Assembly: GCA_949440065.1 (NCBI GenBank)
Contig: CASRZP010000003.1
Coordinates: 1-29,557, forward strand
DNA from: an uncultured Bacilli bacterium
GTDB taxonomy: Bacteria; Bacillota_I; Bacilli_A; RF39; UBA660
Direction: 5' to 3'
Length of the DNA stretch: 29,557 nt
Within the stretch, counting starts at the first letter, position 1, and every line of letters starts with the position of its first letter. The notes beneath the pieces are model-generated. The model worked only from the letters and a program-made list of their open reading frames with translations, did not search any database and had not been told where the DNA came from. Of the stretch, positions 13,889 through 21,313 are shown piece by piece. A program made the translations under genes and the position numbers.

Positions 13889-15667
13889 TTATTGCTGTTG
13901 TTGATTAGACTTCTGATACCAAATGGCTTCCACATCCACATTATTACTTAATGGCTCTGGATTAGGTTTTTCAATAACCATTGCCGTCGGTACCAAAAAT
14001 GCACTTCCAAACGCAATACAATTTCCTGGTTGAAGATTTTTTACTTGTTCCATCAACTCATCACTCACACTAGGAACCATTTCCTTAATATACTGCAAAT
14101 CTTTAGGATGCAACGTTCTTAAAATCAAAAAATTAGAACACTGTGAAATCGCCGTATCACTAAGTTCCGAAGGTCGCTGCGTAATTAAACCCAGTAAAAC
14201 TCCATACTTTCGTCCTTCCTTAGTAATTCGCTCAAAAATATTATATCCCAAAATTTCCATATCACTATCCACTTGCACATAACGATGTGCTTCTTCAATC
14301 ACAATATGAAACGGCACACTTCCTCGATTAGGGTTTTCCGCGGCAAAATCAAAAATCAACTTCGACAAAATCTTAGTAATCACTTTCGCTAAACGATCAT
14401 CTACATAATGAATATTAAAATTGACAATCTGGCACTTCTTTTGATCAGCACCAATGAACAAACTTCGCACATAATCAGCCTTACTAATCATTCTAGGATA
14501 AGCAAAATAATTTGATGCATTACTATTGATTAACGAGTGAATTCTTACCAAAAGCACATTCGCTTCATCATACACCCGATCACTATTTAACACACCCTCG
14601 CTAATTAAAGATAACGACATAGCCTGCTCAAAATCAGCTAAATCATACATTATCGTACCATCAGGATCTTTTAACTCTAACCCTTCAATAATAAACTGTC
14701 CAATGAACTCAGTAACCAATTCAATTTCTTGCATTTTACTTTTATCCACATACAAACATTGCTTTAACGTTCTTACATATCCTGGTTGCACAATTTGACT
14801 ATCCAAATGCAAATCTTTCGTATGAAACTTCGTCAACACAGCAATCACCTGATCACGAATCTTACTAGAATCCGTACTACTCGTTAAAATATCCATAATA
14901 CTTCGTGCAATAATATCATTTTTATGCTGTAACACACTCTCATCATCATTTTTCAAAATCGGCACAATTTTTAACGCCTTTTCAATAATCGGCAATTGAT
15001 TAGGTGTCGTTACGCCCAAAAGCAGTGCAATATCATCAACCCCTAACAACCAAAAAGGAATTTTTAACACTTCATCCATTGAATAATTCGTATTCGTCGT
15101 ATACACTTTATAATTTAATAAAGGTGATACCTGCGATAATGATTGAAAAGCACTCGTATACTCACCATATGCATCAAACAAAAGAATGTTAGCACCTATT
15201 GGAATATACTCACTGGTAGTAAAAATATTTTGAATTAATCTAGCTAGCGTGAAGCTTTTTCCACTTCCTGTATTTCCTAAAATAGCAAAATGATTACTCA
15301 AAAAACGATTGACATCCACATAAATTGGATACTGTTGATAAACATTCGAGTATCCAATTCTAAACTTAGAATTTTTAGATGTTGTACTACCAAATAATAA
15401 TGCTAATTCATTCGCGTTTACTAAACGAACCGTTGAACGAAAAGCAGGTTTTCTTATCGCTCCAGGCAAAAATACATTATTTACAATTTCACCAACGATA
15501 TTAATCTCCGCTTGTTTTTGGGTAATATCCACAATTTCTCCAATAATCATCGCTTTCTCATCAATAAAGACCACATGAAGACCTACAAAATTTACCTGAG
15601 CTTTAATATCAATCGCTAAATCAATCGTGACTTTATTACTTTTTATACAATTAATCGTTCCTAACAT
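13889..15667 (-). CDS. HerA-like (DUF87) hexameric ATPase
   Basis: The start is put at the second ATG (15667, 592 residues) because the first ATG, at 15676, lies only one base from the GGAG ribosome-binding site. The protein has an N-terminal HAS-barrel-like beta domain (about 1-115), Walker A AILGNTGSGKS, a helical insert, Walker B HIVIEEAHRYV, and the segment KEGRKYGVLLGLITQRPSELS typical of HerA. Archaeal HerA works with the nuclease NurA in end resection; bacterial relatives also occur in defence pairs with SIR2 or other effectors. Neither partner is next to it, so its role is open. Confidence 0.88.
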   Translation of the reverse strand: MLGTINCIKSNKVTIDLAIDIKAQVNFVGLHVVFIDEKAMIIGEIVDITQKQAEINIVGEIVNNVFLPGAIRKPAFRSTVRLVNANELALLFGSTTSKNSKFRIGYSNVYQQYPIYVDVNRFLSNHFAILGNTGSGKSFTLARLIQNIFTTSEYIPIGANILLFDAYGEYTSAFQSLSQVSPLLNYKVYTTNTNYSMDEVLKIPFWLLGVDDIALLLGVTTPNQLPIIEKALKIVPILKNDDESVLQHKNDIIARSIMDILTSSTDSSKIRDQVIAVLTKFHTKDLHLDSQIVQPGYVRTLKQCLYVDKSKMQEIELVTEFIGQFIIEGLELKDPDGTIMYDLADFEQAMSLSLISEGVLNSDRVYDEANVLLVRIHSLINSNASNYFAYPRMISKADYVRSLFIGADQKKCQIVNFNIHYVDDRLAKVITKILSKLIFDFAAENPNRGSVPFHIVIEEAHRYVQVDSDMEILGYNIFERITKEGRKYGVLLGLITQRPSELSDTAISQCSNFLILRTLHPKDLQYIKEMVPSVSDELMEQVKNLQPGNCIAFGSAFLVPTAMVIEKPNPEPLSNNVDVEAIWYQKSNQQQQ

Positions 15668-15696
15668 TTCTTGCATGCTCCTTTTCTACATTACTC

Positions 15697-15726
15697 ATTA
15701 TAACATACCTTAATTCCTCTTAGCAA
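15697..15726 (-). promoter_or_regulatory. Promoter of the HerA-like gene
   Basis: Minus strand: TTGCTA (15726-15721), 18-base spacer, TATAAT (15702-15697) preceded by TGT. Confidence 0.6.
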
Positions 15727-15768
15727 CGATTACTCCCGCCATTTTTTTTTACTTTCACTCATCCTTTT

Positions 15769-16998
15769 TTAATAATCAATATTCTTCACCAAATCAAAAC
15801 GATATCCTAATTCATGCATCTTATCTATGAAATCTCCAATAGCTTCAAAATTTCCCTTATTTTTAGGATGAAGAAGATAAATCGCTCCATTATGATAACG
15901 CTTTAACATCAACTCCAATGCATCATTTTTAGATTTATCTTCATTAAAGTCTAGATAATCAGCACTCCAAAAAAAGCTTTTATACCCCATATCCTTAACT
16001 ATCTCTAACCCACGGAAACTCCACTCTCCCTTAGGATCGCGATATACTTTATCCATAGTTTTCCCCGTAATTTCAAAATACGCCTTTTCCATACTTAAAA
16101 TTTCATTTTTAAATTCCATAAAACCTATTTCATTAGCATACTTTGGCATCTGCCGATGATGATACGTATGATTTCCTATCGAATGACCTTGTTCTACCCA
16201 TTTTTTCACTTGCTCTTTATGACTTACCATATAATTTCCACATAAGAAAAATGTTGCTTTTACTCCTTTACTATATAACACATCAGCAATTTCATCCAAA
16301 TAAGTATCTCCACCACCTTCATCAAAGGTAAGATAAATTACTTTTTCATCAGGTCCCATAAAATAAGCTGAATGCTTAGCTAACTCCTCTAAGTTTCCTC
16401 CACCCTCTGGTCGCTTATGATCAAACTTATTTCCACTCCACCAAGAATGAAGAGTAGAATCAATATCATTATATCTTACTTGATAACTAAATTCTTTAGG
16501 TAAAACTTTAATTTTTCTTACTTGATTAGTACAATTTTTATTTCTATCACAAACCACATACTTTACTTGATACTCCCCCACCTGATGTATATTTATATCC
16601 CCCTCTACTATCACTTTTGTCGATAAATCTCCATCTTGTAAATCATATGCTGAGTAACCATCTTCTTTATATGGGGTATCCACAATTAAAGAATAAGGAT
16701 TACTTCCTTTCAATGTTAACGACGGGGCTAATTTATCTTCATTAATTAACGTCCTTTTTACTGTCTTTTTCACTCCCAAAAAATTCCTTGCTGAATAAAG
16801 AATACCATCATCCTTTACTATAGTTTTTACCTTTAATGATAAACCCAAAAATCTTGCTTTTGCTCCTTGTTCAACATAATAAGTTTCACCTGTTAAATGA
16901 ACCGTGTCACTTCCATTTAATTTTATTTGTATCAAAAAATAACTACACGCCCATACCACCCATAGAAGTAGTAAACAATAAATAAATCTTTTTTTCAT
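15769..16998 (-). CDS. Membrane-anchored polysaccharide deacetylase, PdaA-like
   Basis: The start is the ATG at 16998 (MKKRF), with TAGGGA upstream; 409 residues. It has one N-terminal membrane helix, an Ig-like (DUF5011-type) domain at about 90-165 with a Cys pair, then a NodB deacetylase domain: TFDEG (224-228) with the Asp/Glu pair, HTYHH (277-281) as zinc-binding HxxxH, YRDPKGEWS, FWSADYLDF and a final AIYLLHPKNKGNFEAI. The wording is closest to PdaA, which deacetylates MurNAc for spore-cortex muramic lactam, rather than to chitin deacetylases. With spoIVFA/B in the same window, a cortex role is plausible but not shown. Confidence 0.88.
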   Translation of the reverse strand: MKKRFIYCLLLLWVVWACSYFLIQIKLNGSDTVHLTGETYYVEQGAKARFLGLSLKVKTIVKDDGILYSARNFLGVKKTVKRTLINEDKLAPSLTLKGSNPYSLIVDTPYKEDGYSAYDLQDGDLSTKVIVEGDINIHQVGEYQVKYVVCDRNKNCTNQVRKIKVLPKEFSYQVRYNDIDSTLHSWWSGNKFDHKRPEGGGNLEELAKHSAYFMGPDEKVIYLTFDEGGGDTYLDEIADVLYSKGVKATFFLCGNYMVSHKEQVKKWVEQGHSIGNHTYHHRQMPKYANEIGFMEFKNEILSMEKAYFEITGKTMDKVYRDPKGEWSFRGLEIVKDMGYKSFFWSADYLDFNEDKSKNDALELMLKRYHNGAIYLLHPKNKGNFEAIGDFIDKMHELGYRFDLVKNIDY

Positions 16999-17060
16999 CA
17001 CAATCCCTACCATTTCCTTAAATTATATGAAAACGGTAAGATGAAAAATGAAAACTAAAA

Positions 17061-17087
17061 GAAAAAAAACGGAAAATTACTTTTCCC
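17061..17087 (-). terminator. Terminator of the 41-residue membrane protein gene
   Basis: Minus strand: GGAAAA and TTTTCC (17071-17076 with 17081-17086) form a 6-bp stem, followed by a run of eight T. Confidence 0.7.
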
Positions 17088-17115
17088 TTTTGTGAATTCG
17101 TTAACAACTATCACT

Positions 17116-17241
17116 CTAACGAGCTTTTAAAAAATAAATAATTAACAATAATATTACAGCAATAGCTAAACCAATGGATAATAAATGAACAATCTTAAAT
17201 TGAAATTTTCCTTGATCATTTATATTTTCATTATTTTTCAT
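17116..17241 (-). CDS. Small single-pass membrane protein (41 residues)
   Basis: The ATG at 17241 follows AAGGTAGGTAATGTAG. The product has a polar, Asn-rich N-terminus of about 15 residues, one helix (about 18-38, VHLLSIGLAIAVILLLIIYFL) and a short basic end. A TGTTATACT extended -10 lies upstream and a good terminator downstream, so it is an independent transcription unit. I know of no family. Confidence 0.6.
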   Translation of the reverse strand: MKNNENINDQGKFQFKIVHLLSIGLAIAVILLLIIYFLKAR

Positions 17242-17310
17242 CTACATTACCTACCTTATACATGTAGTATAACAAAATACTAGTAAAAGAGCAACGACTT
17301 TATTCAATTT

Positions 17311-17673
17311 CTATTCAAAATTTGTACAAGAAAGATGAGGATGATATATTGGCGTCTTTTCATTTATCTCAATTAACACATAAGTATGGTCTAAATCACA
17401 AGGGTATTTGGAGGTAAATGATGAAATATCCACATCATGATTGTCATGCAAAGACTGTAAAGTTACTTTTATTGCATGATTATTTGCCTCGCTAATAGAA
17501 TCTAAATTTACTTGATAATTCACTTTTACAAATTGAACCAAATCATTTTCTACTTGTTCAATACTAATTGATGGTGCTAGTCTTTTTTCTTTTTGACTTA
17601 AGTTTATTCCTACACCGATTAATGATAATGCAACAAGTGCTAAAACAATGGCTAAACACTTCCCTAATTTCAT
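17311..17673 (-). CDS. Small secreted or membrane-anchored protein of unknown function
   Basis: A 120-residue protein: basic start, one hydrophobic helix (about 6-24), then about 90 residues outside the membrane with two cysteines (PCDLDHTY and HLSCTNF) that may bridge. GAGGGGAT precedes the ATG. A TGGTACAAT extended -10 lies about 35 bases upstream. It faces away from the thioredoxin-like lipoprotein gene, and the shared 130-base gap holds both promoters. The function is not recognisable. Confidence 0.7.
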   Translation of the reverse strand: MKLGKCLAIVLALVALSLIGVGINLSQKEKRLAPSISIEQVENDLVQFVKVNYQVNLDSISEANNHAIKVTLQSLHDNHDVDISSFTSKYPCDLDHTYVLIEINEKTPIYHPHLSCTNFE

Positions 17674-17705
17674 CTTATCCCCTCGTACTATCTTCTACTA
17701 TTGTT

Positions 17706-17711
17706 ATTGTA
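17706..17711 (-). promoter_or_regulatory. Extended -10 of the 17311-17673 gene
   Basis: Minus strand: TGGTACAAT. Confidence 0.45.
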
Positions 17712-17773
17712 CCACAAATTCGCCTGATAGTACACCATCAAATTTTTAAATGCTTTTCAAGATGATAAACTCA

Positions 17774-17782
17774 TGTTATAAT
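17774..17782 (+). promoter_or_regulatory. Extended -10 of the thioredoxin-like lipoprotein gene
   Basis: TGTTATAAT, about 22 bases before the ATG at 17804. Confidence 0.5.
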
Positions 17783-17803
17783 GATAAAGAAAAGAGGGAT
17801 AAA

Positions 17804-18223
17804 ATGAAAAAGAAAATCTTAATGATTGTTATCATGCTATTTGGTATTTTCTTCTTCACTGGATGTAGTGAAAGTAATAGTATTGAAGAAATTAGTTTTG
17901 CTTCTTTACAAAAAAAACTAGAAAATAAAGAAACATTTATTTTGGAAGTTGTCCAGACTGGATGCAGTGCATGTCAAGATTTCACACCAAGATTTAATAA
18001 AGTTTTAGGAGAAAACAAATTAAAGTCATACTCTGTTAATCTTAGTAATTTTAGTGAAGAAGAAGCAAAAGAATTCAAAAAAATGATAACCATTTCGGGA
18101 ACACCAAACGTCATTTTCTTTACCGAGGGTGAAGAAAAATCAAGCATGACTAGAATCGGTGGAGCAGTAACGAATGCTAAAATTTTAGAAAAACTAAAAG
18201 CTAATGGTTACCTTAGTGATTAA
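17804..18223 (+). CDS. Thioredoxin-like lipoprotein
   Basis: The start is the ATG at 17804 (GAGGGAT upstream); an earlier in-frame ATG overlaps the promoter. The 139-residue product has a signal helix and lipobox FFFTGC with Cys21 as the lipid site, then a thioredoxin fold with the redox motif QTGCSACQDF (Cys54 and Cys57) and the cis-Pro loop ISGTPNVIFF. Members act at the outer face of the membrane in thiol exchange. The CSAC pair differs from the CGPC of thioredoxin, so the substrate is unclear. It ends just before the phage insertion site. Confidence 0.85.
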   Translation: MKKKILMIVIMLFGIFFFTGCSESNSIEEISFASLQKKLENKETFILEVVQTGCSACQDFTPRFNKVLGENKLKSYSVNLSNFSEEEAKEFKKMITISGTPNVIFFTEGEEKSSMTRIGGAVTNAKILEKLKANGYLSD

Positions 18224-18243
18224 AAAGATAATAAAAACAAAAT

Positions 18244-18282
18244 AAAACTTCGTTTTCAACATATCAAAGCGAAGTTTTTTTT
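18244..18282 (+). terminator. Terminator of the thioredoxin-like lipoprotein gene
   Basis: A 12-bp stem with one G-T pair around a nine-base loop, followed by a run of eight T. Confidence 0.85.
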
Positions 18283-18325
18283 ATGATAACTTTTAAAAAG
18301 TAAATAGTTTAGTACCTAAAAATAT

Positions 18326-18346
18326 AAAAACCTTGAAAAATCAAGG
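18326..18346 (-). terminator. Original terminator of tRNA-Ala, now cut off from it
   Basis: Minus strand: CCTTGA, a 4-base loop, TCAAGG, then five T. It lies 12 bases beyond the left copy of the tRNA 3' end, where the minus-strand tRNA-Ala terminator would have stood before the phage inserted. Confidence 0.65.
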
Positions 18347-18357
18347 TAAATATCAAT

Positions 18358-18375
18358 ATGGTGGAGAATAGGAGG
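18358..18375. repeat. attL: 18-bp direct repeat of the tRNA-Ala 3' end
   Basis: Identical to 23855-23872. It covers the CCA end, the acceptor strand and part of the T stem of tRNA-Ala. The phage sequence that follows (TTTGAATCC) still looks like a T arm. Confidence 0.9.
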
Positions 18376-18407
18376 TTTGAATCCGTAATAATCAGAAAGG
18401 ATTATTT

Positions 18408-18587
18408 TTGGAATATTATGTTATTTATGATTTAAATGATAATATTATAGCTTATATTAATACTCTTGAAGAATTATCTTTATATACTCAGCTTAGAAAA
18501 AAACAATTAAAATATAAGTTAAAAAATAAAGATTTCATTTATTATATTTATAGTAATACATATAGAAAAATTTATAAATTTTTATGA
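18408..18587 (+). CDS. Small phage protein, 59 residues, TTG start
   Basis: A TTG at 18408 with AGAAAGG upstream opens 59 codons. The product is Tyr- and Lys-rich, with YDLNDNIIAYINTLEEL at the start, and ends in a very basic Tyr-rich tail. No family is recognised; it could be a DNA-binding or regulatory peptide. It is the first ORF after attL and stops right at a terminator. Confidence 0.5.
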   Translation: MEYYVIYDLNDNIIAYINTLEELSLYTQLRKKQLKYKLKNKDFIYYIYSNTYRKIYKFL

Positions 18588-18608
18588 AGAGGTCACAACC
18601 TCTTTTTT
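18587..18608 (+). terminator. Terminator after the first phage ORF
   Basis: AAGAGGT, CACA loop, ACCTCTT, then T4; the stem overlaps the stop codon of the 59-residue ORF. Confidence 0.7.
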
Positions 18609-18645
18609 GGTGTGTTACTCTTAAAATGAAAGGAGAGTGTACAAA

Positions 18646-18849
18646 ATGAAGCAAGAATTAAAAGCCACATTAGAAACATTAACTAAAACAGATAATTCCG
18701 GTACTTATCAATGTGTAGTTATACAATTGACTCCGACTTATTCTAAAAAAGTTTTTTTGGAATCAGCGGAACTAGAATTATTAAAATTATCTAATAGCTT
18801 TAATTTAACCACATCATCTTCTAATCAAGATGGTGACTGGGTTGTTTAA
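18646..18849 (+). CDS. Small phage protein, 67 residues, possible single-strand DNA-binding protein
   Basis: The ATG at 18646 has AAAGGAG ten bases upstream; the GTG at 18637 is too close to it. The protein has alternating strands (TYQCVVIQL, KKVFLES) and no membrane segment. Its place directly before the coat gene is where many inoviruses carry the single-strand DNA-binding protein, and the size would suit, but no motif proves this. Confidence 0.55.
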   Translation: MKQELKATLETLTKTDNSGTYQCVVIQLTPTYSKKVFLESAELELLKLSNSFNLTTSSSNQDGDWVV

Positions 18850-18866
18850 GGAAAGGAGTTGATAAT

Positions 18867-19073
18867 ATGCCACTATATTTAGCAGAGGTAACTGGAACTG
18901 GTGGAATGGATGCTATTGTTAGTCAATTAAATACAGGTATCAGTTCATCTACTATGTTTGCTACCGTTGGTCAATTAATGCCTTGGGTAATCACGCTAAC
19001 TATTGCTAGTTTAGGTCTTTACTTCTTACGCAAGTTGATTAAAGGTGCTAGCAAAGGTAAAGTACGTTTCTAA
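18867..19073 (+). CDS. Inovirus major coat protein (pVIII-like)
   Basis: 68 residues: a short N-terminal part, an amphipathic stretch (about 12-34), one hydrophobic helix (about 36-54) and a basic C-terminus (Arg55, Lys56, Lys59, Lys63, Lys65, Arg67) that would contact the DNA inside the virion. This is the typical plan of a mature pVIII. No cleavable signal peptide is visible, so it would insert directly, unlike fd pVIII. GGAAAGGAG precedes the ATG, a strong site suited to the most abundant virion protein. A structured terminator follows. Confidence 0.8.
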   Translation: MPLYLAEVTGTGGMDAIVSQLNTGISSSTMFATVGQLMPWVITLTIASLGLYFLRKLIKGASKGKVRF

Positions 19074-19114
19074 TTGAAAAAAATGAGCCATTTCGCGGAT
19101 GGAGGTAGGATATT

Positions 19115-19204
19115 AATACAAGTTAAGCGAGTTTTTGCGATGTGGGGACTTCGTAAATGCGTAAATGCTCTAAAGCTTTAGAGATAAGCACTTGTATTTT
19201 TTTT
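19115..19204 (+). terminator. Large structured terminator after the coat gene
   Basis: AATACAAGT (19115-19123) pairs with ACTTGTATT (19190-19198), enclosing about 66 bases and followed by a long T run. Inside are the perfect palindrome CTCTAAAGCTTTAGAG (19168-19183) and a tandem GTAAATGC repeat. Its position matches the central terminator after gene VIII in fd, which keeps coat expression high. It could also serve as an ssDNA packaging or origin structure. Confidence 0.6.
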
Positions 19205-19231
19205 ATTATAAAGTTAAGGAGATGATTCTTT

Positions 19232-19345
19232 ATGTTTGAAATTTCACTCACTTTCATGTCTAGATTAATTGATTTATTTATACCATTATTTGCATTGTAT
19301 GTTATTTTTGATTTTGTTGGCAGTTTGTTATTTGGAAAGAGATAA
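19232..19345 (+). CDS. Small phage membrane protein, 37 residues (pVII/pIX-like)
   Basis: The ATG at 19232 has AAGGAGATG upstream. One hydrophobic helix fills most of the peptide, with a short basic end (FGKR). Size and place suit the small end-cap proteins pVII/pIX of filamentous phages (about 32-33 residues), but sequence alone cannot confirm this. The next ATG follows two bases after the stop. Confidence 0.6.
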   Translation: MFEISLTFMSRLIDLFIPLFALYVIFDFVGSLLFGKR

Positions 19346-19347
19346 TT

Positions 19348-19566
19348 ATGGTTACTAATAATTTAAAGACATATTTACGTGATTTAAATATTATCAAATT
19401 TAATTTAACAAAATTTTATTATCATTCTTGCAGTGAATGGCTAAAAAAAGATATTGCTAATTGCTTATTAGCTGTTCAAGATGAAATTATACTATATTCT
19501 GTAAAAACGTCTGAAAAGACTATTAAAACGTCTCAAACGACTATATTTGATGAGGTGACCTTATGA
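19348..19566 (+). CDS. Phage protein of unknown function, 72 residues
   Basis: It starts two bases after the 37-residue gene and overlaps the next gene by four bases (ATGA), so it is translationally coupled on both sides. The product is soluble, helical and Lys-rich, with a Thr/Ser/Lys-rich tail. I see no known motif. Confidence 0.6.
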   Translation: MVTNNLKTYLRDLNIIKFNLTKFYYHSCSEWLKKDIANCLLAVQDEIILYSVKTSEKTIKTSQTTIFDEVTL

Positions 19567-19892
19567 TTTACGTGCCTGAAAAAGATTCTTATGCTTGCTA
19601 TGTAGTCAATAGCGATACTACTATTCGAGCTTATAAGCAAGTTCCTAATCATAATTCTAATATTGATTACCGAGATTATTACTTTCATTCGAATTATATC
19701 TATCGCGATGGTACACAAACCTTTAATCAGTATTCAACACTACCAGTATGTTTGCCATCAAATAAAATTACTAGTGAAGTATATTATCGTAATGATTTCG
19801 ATTCAATATTAATCATATTCTTGATTATGTGTATCTTTTGTTTTTATATTCCTTTAAAAATTTTTTTTAGACTTTTTAGGAGGTTTAATTGA
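19563..19892 (+). CDS. Phage membrane protein of unknown function, 109 residues
   Basis: An N-terminal polar, Tyr-rich region (about 1-78) is followed by one hydrophobic helix (about 80-98) and a basic FFRLFRRF tail, giving tail-in topology with the N-terminus outside. It has no signal peptide. It overlaps both neighbours by one to four bases. A minor virion or assembly protein is likely from context. Confidence 0.6.
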   Translation: MIYVPEKDSYACYVVNSDTTIRAYKQVPNHNSNIDYRDYYFHSNYIYRDGTQTFNQYSTLPVCLPSNKITSEVYYRNDFDSILIIFLIMCIFCFYIPLKIFFRLFRRFN

Positions 19893-21010
19893 TGAAAAAA
19901 ACACTTGTTTATTTTCTAATTGGATTTTTGATTCTAACTTTATTTTCATTTTTTCAAATTACGGAAGTACATGCTGAAGATACAAATATTCCTTGGACAA
20001 GTTCGGAATCTTGGTTTTATACAGGAACAGTCTATATGGATAATTCTGCTATTGATTATGGTTCTGCCACTTGGATGAAAACTGTACCGATTAATGCTGA
20101 TTGGTTTTGGTACAATGAAATGGATTGTGGTACTGGAAATTCTACTTGTATTTCTAAAGGTGTGCGTTCTTTTTCCGTCGGGGCAAAGGGTGCAAACATT
20201 AAGCCTGATAGTTATTACAAATTAATTATCAATATGGAATATTCTGGTTTGGGTAACTGGACGATTGATACTTCTAGTATCAACAGTAATAATATGTGTG
20301 CGATTTATACTGGTTCATCTTGGAATTATGGTACAAGTGTATGTGATGTAAGTTCTGTTTCTGTTTCTTCAGACGGTAAAACTGTTACTGCTTACGTTCA
20401 TACCAAGACGGGTGCCGATGGTTTACTTTTAGAAGTAGGTAGACCATCAAATACTAGCAAAGATTCTATTTTAAGGGTTTGGCAAAATCGTTCATTTAAT
20501 TCTGTAGCAATTAGAATTAAAACGTATCAAATCTTGCTTACTAATGACTTATCAGGTCAACTTTCTGATATTAGTGGTCAATTAGGTTCAATAAGTGGTT
20601 CTATAGCAGGCACTAATCAAAAGTTAGAGGATGTTAATCAAGGTTTAGATAATATTAATGATAATTTAACTGATTCTTCAATAGATGATACTTCATCTAA
20701 GAACTTTTTTAATAATTTTCAAGATAATGATCATGGCTTATCTTCTGTAATTACTGCACCACTTCAATTTATAAAGAATTTAAATAATAATACTTGTACT
20801 CCAATTTCTCTTACTATTCCTTTTGTAGACAAAAACTTTACATTGCCATGTATGTCAACAATTTATAGTGATAACTTTGGTACATTCTTTACACTTTATC
20901 AAACTATTACTACTGGTTTTATCGCTTATTATGTATCAGTACGTATTTTTGCTCTTGTCAAGGGATTTAAAGATCCTAAAGACGATCGCATTGAGGTGAT
21001 GGATCTATGA
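19892..21010 (+). CDS. pIII-like adsorption/minor coat protein
   Basis: The start is the ATG at 19892 (MKKTLVY), with AGGAGG eight bases upstream; 372 residues. Residues 1-28 are a signal peptide ending in VHA. The ectodomain is Ser/Thr/Trp/Tyr-rich with several cysteines, followed by a predicted coiled coil (QLSDISGQLGSISGS and following, about 225-255), a conserved-looking segment with paired cysteines (NTCTPISL and TLPCMSTIY), and one C-terminal membrane helix (about 330-352) with a charged tail. That is the layout of inovirus receptor-binding proteins anchored at the virion tip. It should determine the host receptor. Confidence 0.75.
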   Translation: MKKTLVYFLIGFLILTLFSFFQITEVHAEDTNIPWTSSESWFYTGTVYMDNSAIDYGSATWMKTVPINADWFWYNEMDCGTGNSTCISKGVRSFSVGAKGANIKPDSYYKLIINMEYSGLGNWTIDTSSINSNNMCAIYTGSSWNYGTSVCDVSSVSVSSDGKTVTAYVHTKTGADGLLLEVGRPSNTSKDSILRVWQNRSFNSVAIRIKTYQILLTNDLSGQLSDISGQLGSISGSIAGTNQKLEDVNQGLDNINDNLTDSSIDDTSSKNFFNNFQDNDHGLSSVITAPLQFIKNLNNNTCTPISLTIPFVDKNFTLPCMSTIYSDNFGTFFTLYQTITTGFIAYYVSVRIFALVKGFKDPKDDRIEVMDL

Positions 21011-21306
21011 TCAAGGCTTTAATTAATGGATTGATGTCGTTAGTTATGTCATTAGTTACAGTTTTAACTGTTCCTATAGATGCAATCATCAGTACTGCAC
21101 TACCTGATTTGTCGAATGCTCTTAGTTCATTTGCTAGTATGTTAGAATTGATCGCTGATGTCATGGGCTGGGTAATTAGCCTTACTGGAATTAGTTCAAC
21201 TGCTTTATCGTTAATTGTAACGTATTATGTATTTAAATTAACAGTACCGATTATGTTCAGTGCAATAAAATCAGCACTTGCTTGGTATAATTCTTTGAAA
21301 ATGTGA
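21007..21306 (+). CDS. pVI-like minor coat protein
   Basis: 99 residues with two or three hydrophobic helices and few charges, ending in a short basic tail. It overlaps the pIII-like gene by four bases (ATGA). Between the adsorption protein and the Zot ATPase is exactly the gene VI position of filamentous phages, where pVI joins pIII in the end cap. Confidence 0.7.
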   Translation: MIKALINGLMSLVMSLVTVLTVPIDAIISTALPDLSNALSSFASMLELIADVMGWVISLTGISSTALSLIVTYYVFKLTVPIMFSAIKSALAWYNSLKM

Positions 21307-21313
21307 GGTTATT

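Noticed and set aside
13833..13952. 39-codon plus-strand ORF with a hydrophobic middle next to the 10-bp palindrome
   Set aside because: Its ribosome-binding site is too close to the ATG and two thirds of it overlap the HerA-like gene in antisense.
18867..19073. Bacteriocin or holin instead of the coat protein
   Set aside because: A small single-helix protein with a basic tail could be either, but its place before the pIII, pVI and Zot genes and the strong ribosome-binding site fit pVIII better.
19074..19210. Riboswitch upstream of the small phage genes
   Set aside because: The fold is complex, but I recognise no ligand-binding core; a terminator or ssDNA structure is simpler in a phage coat operon.
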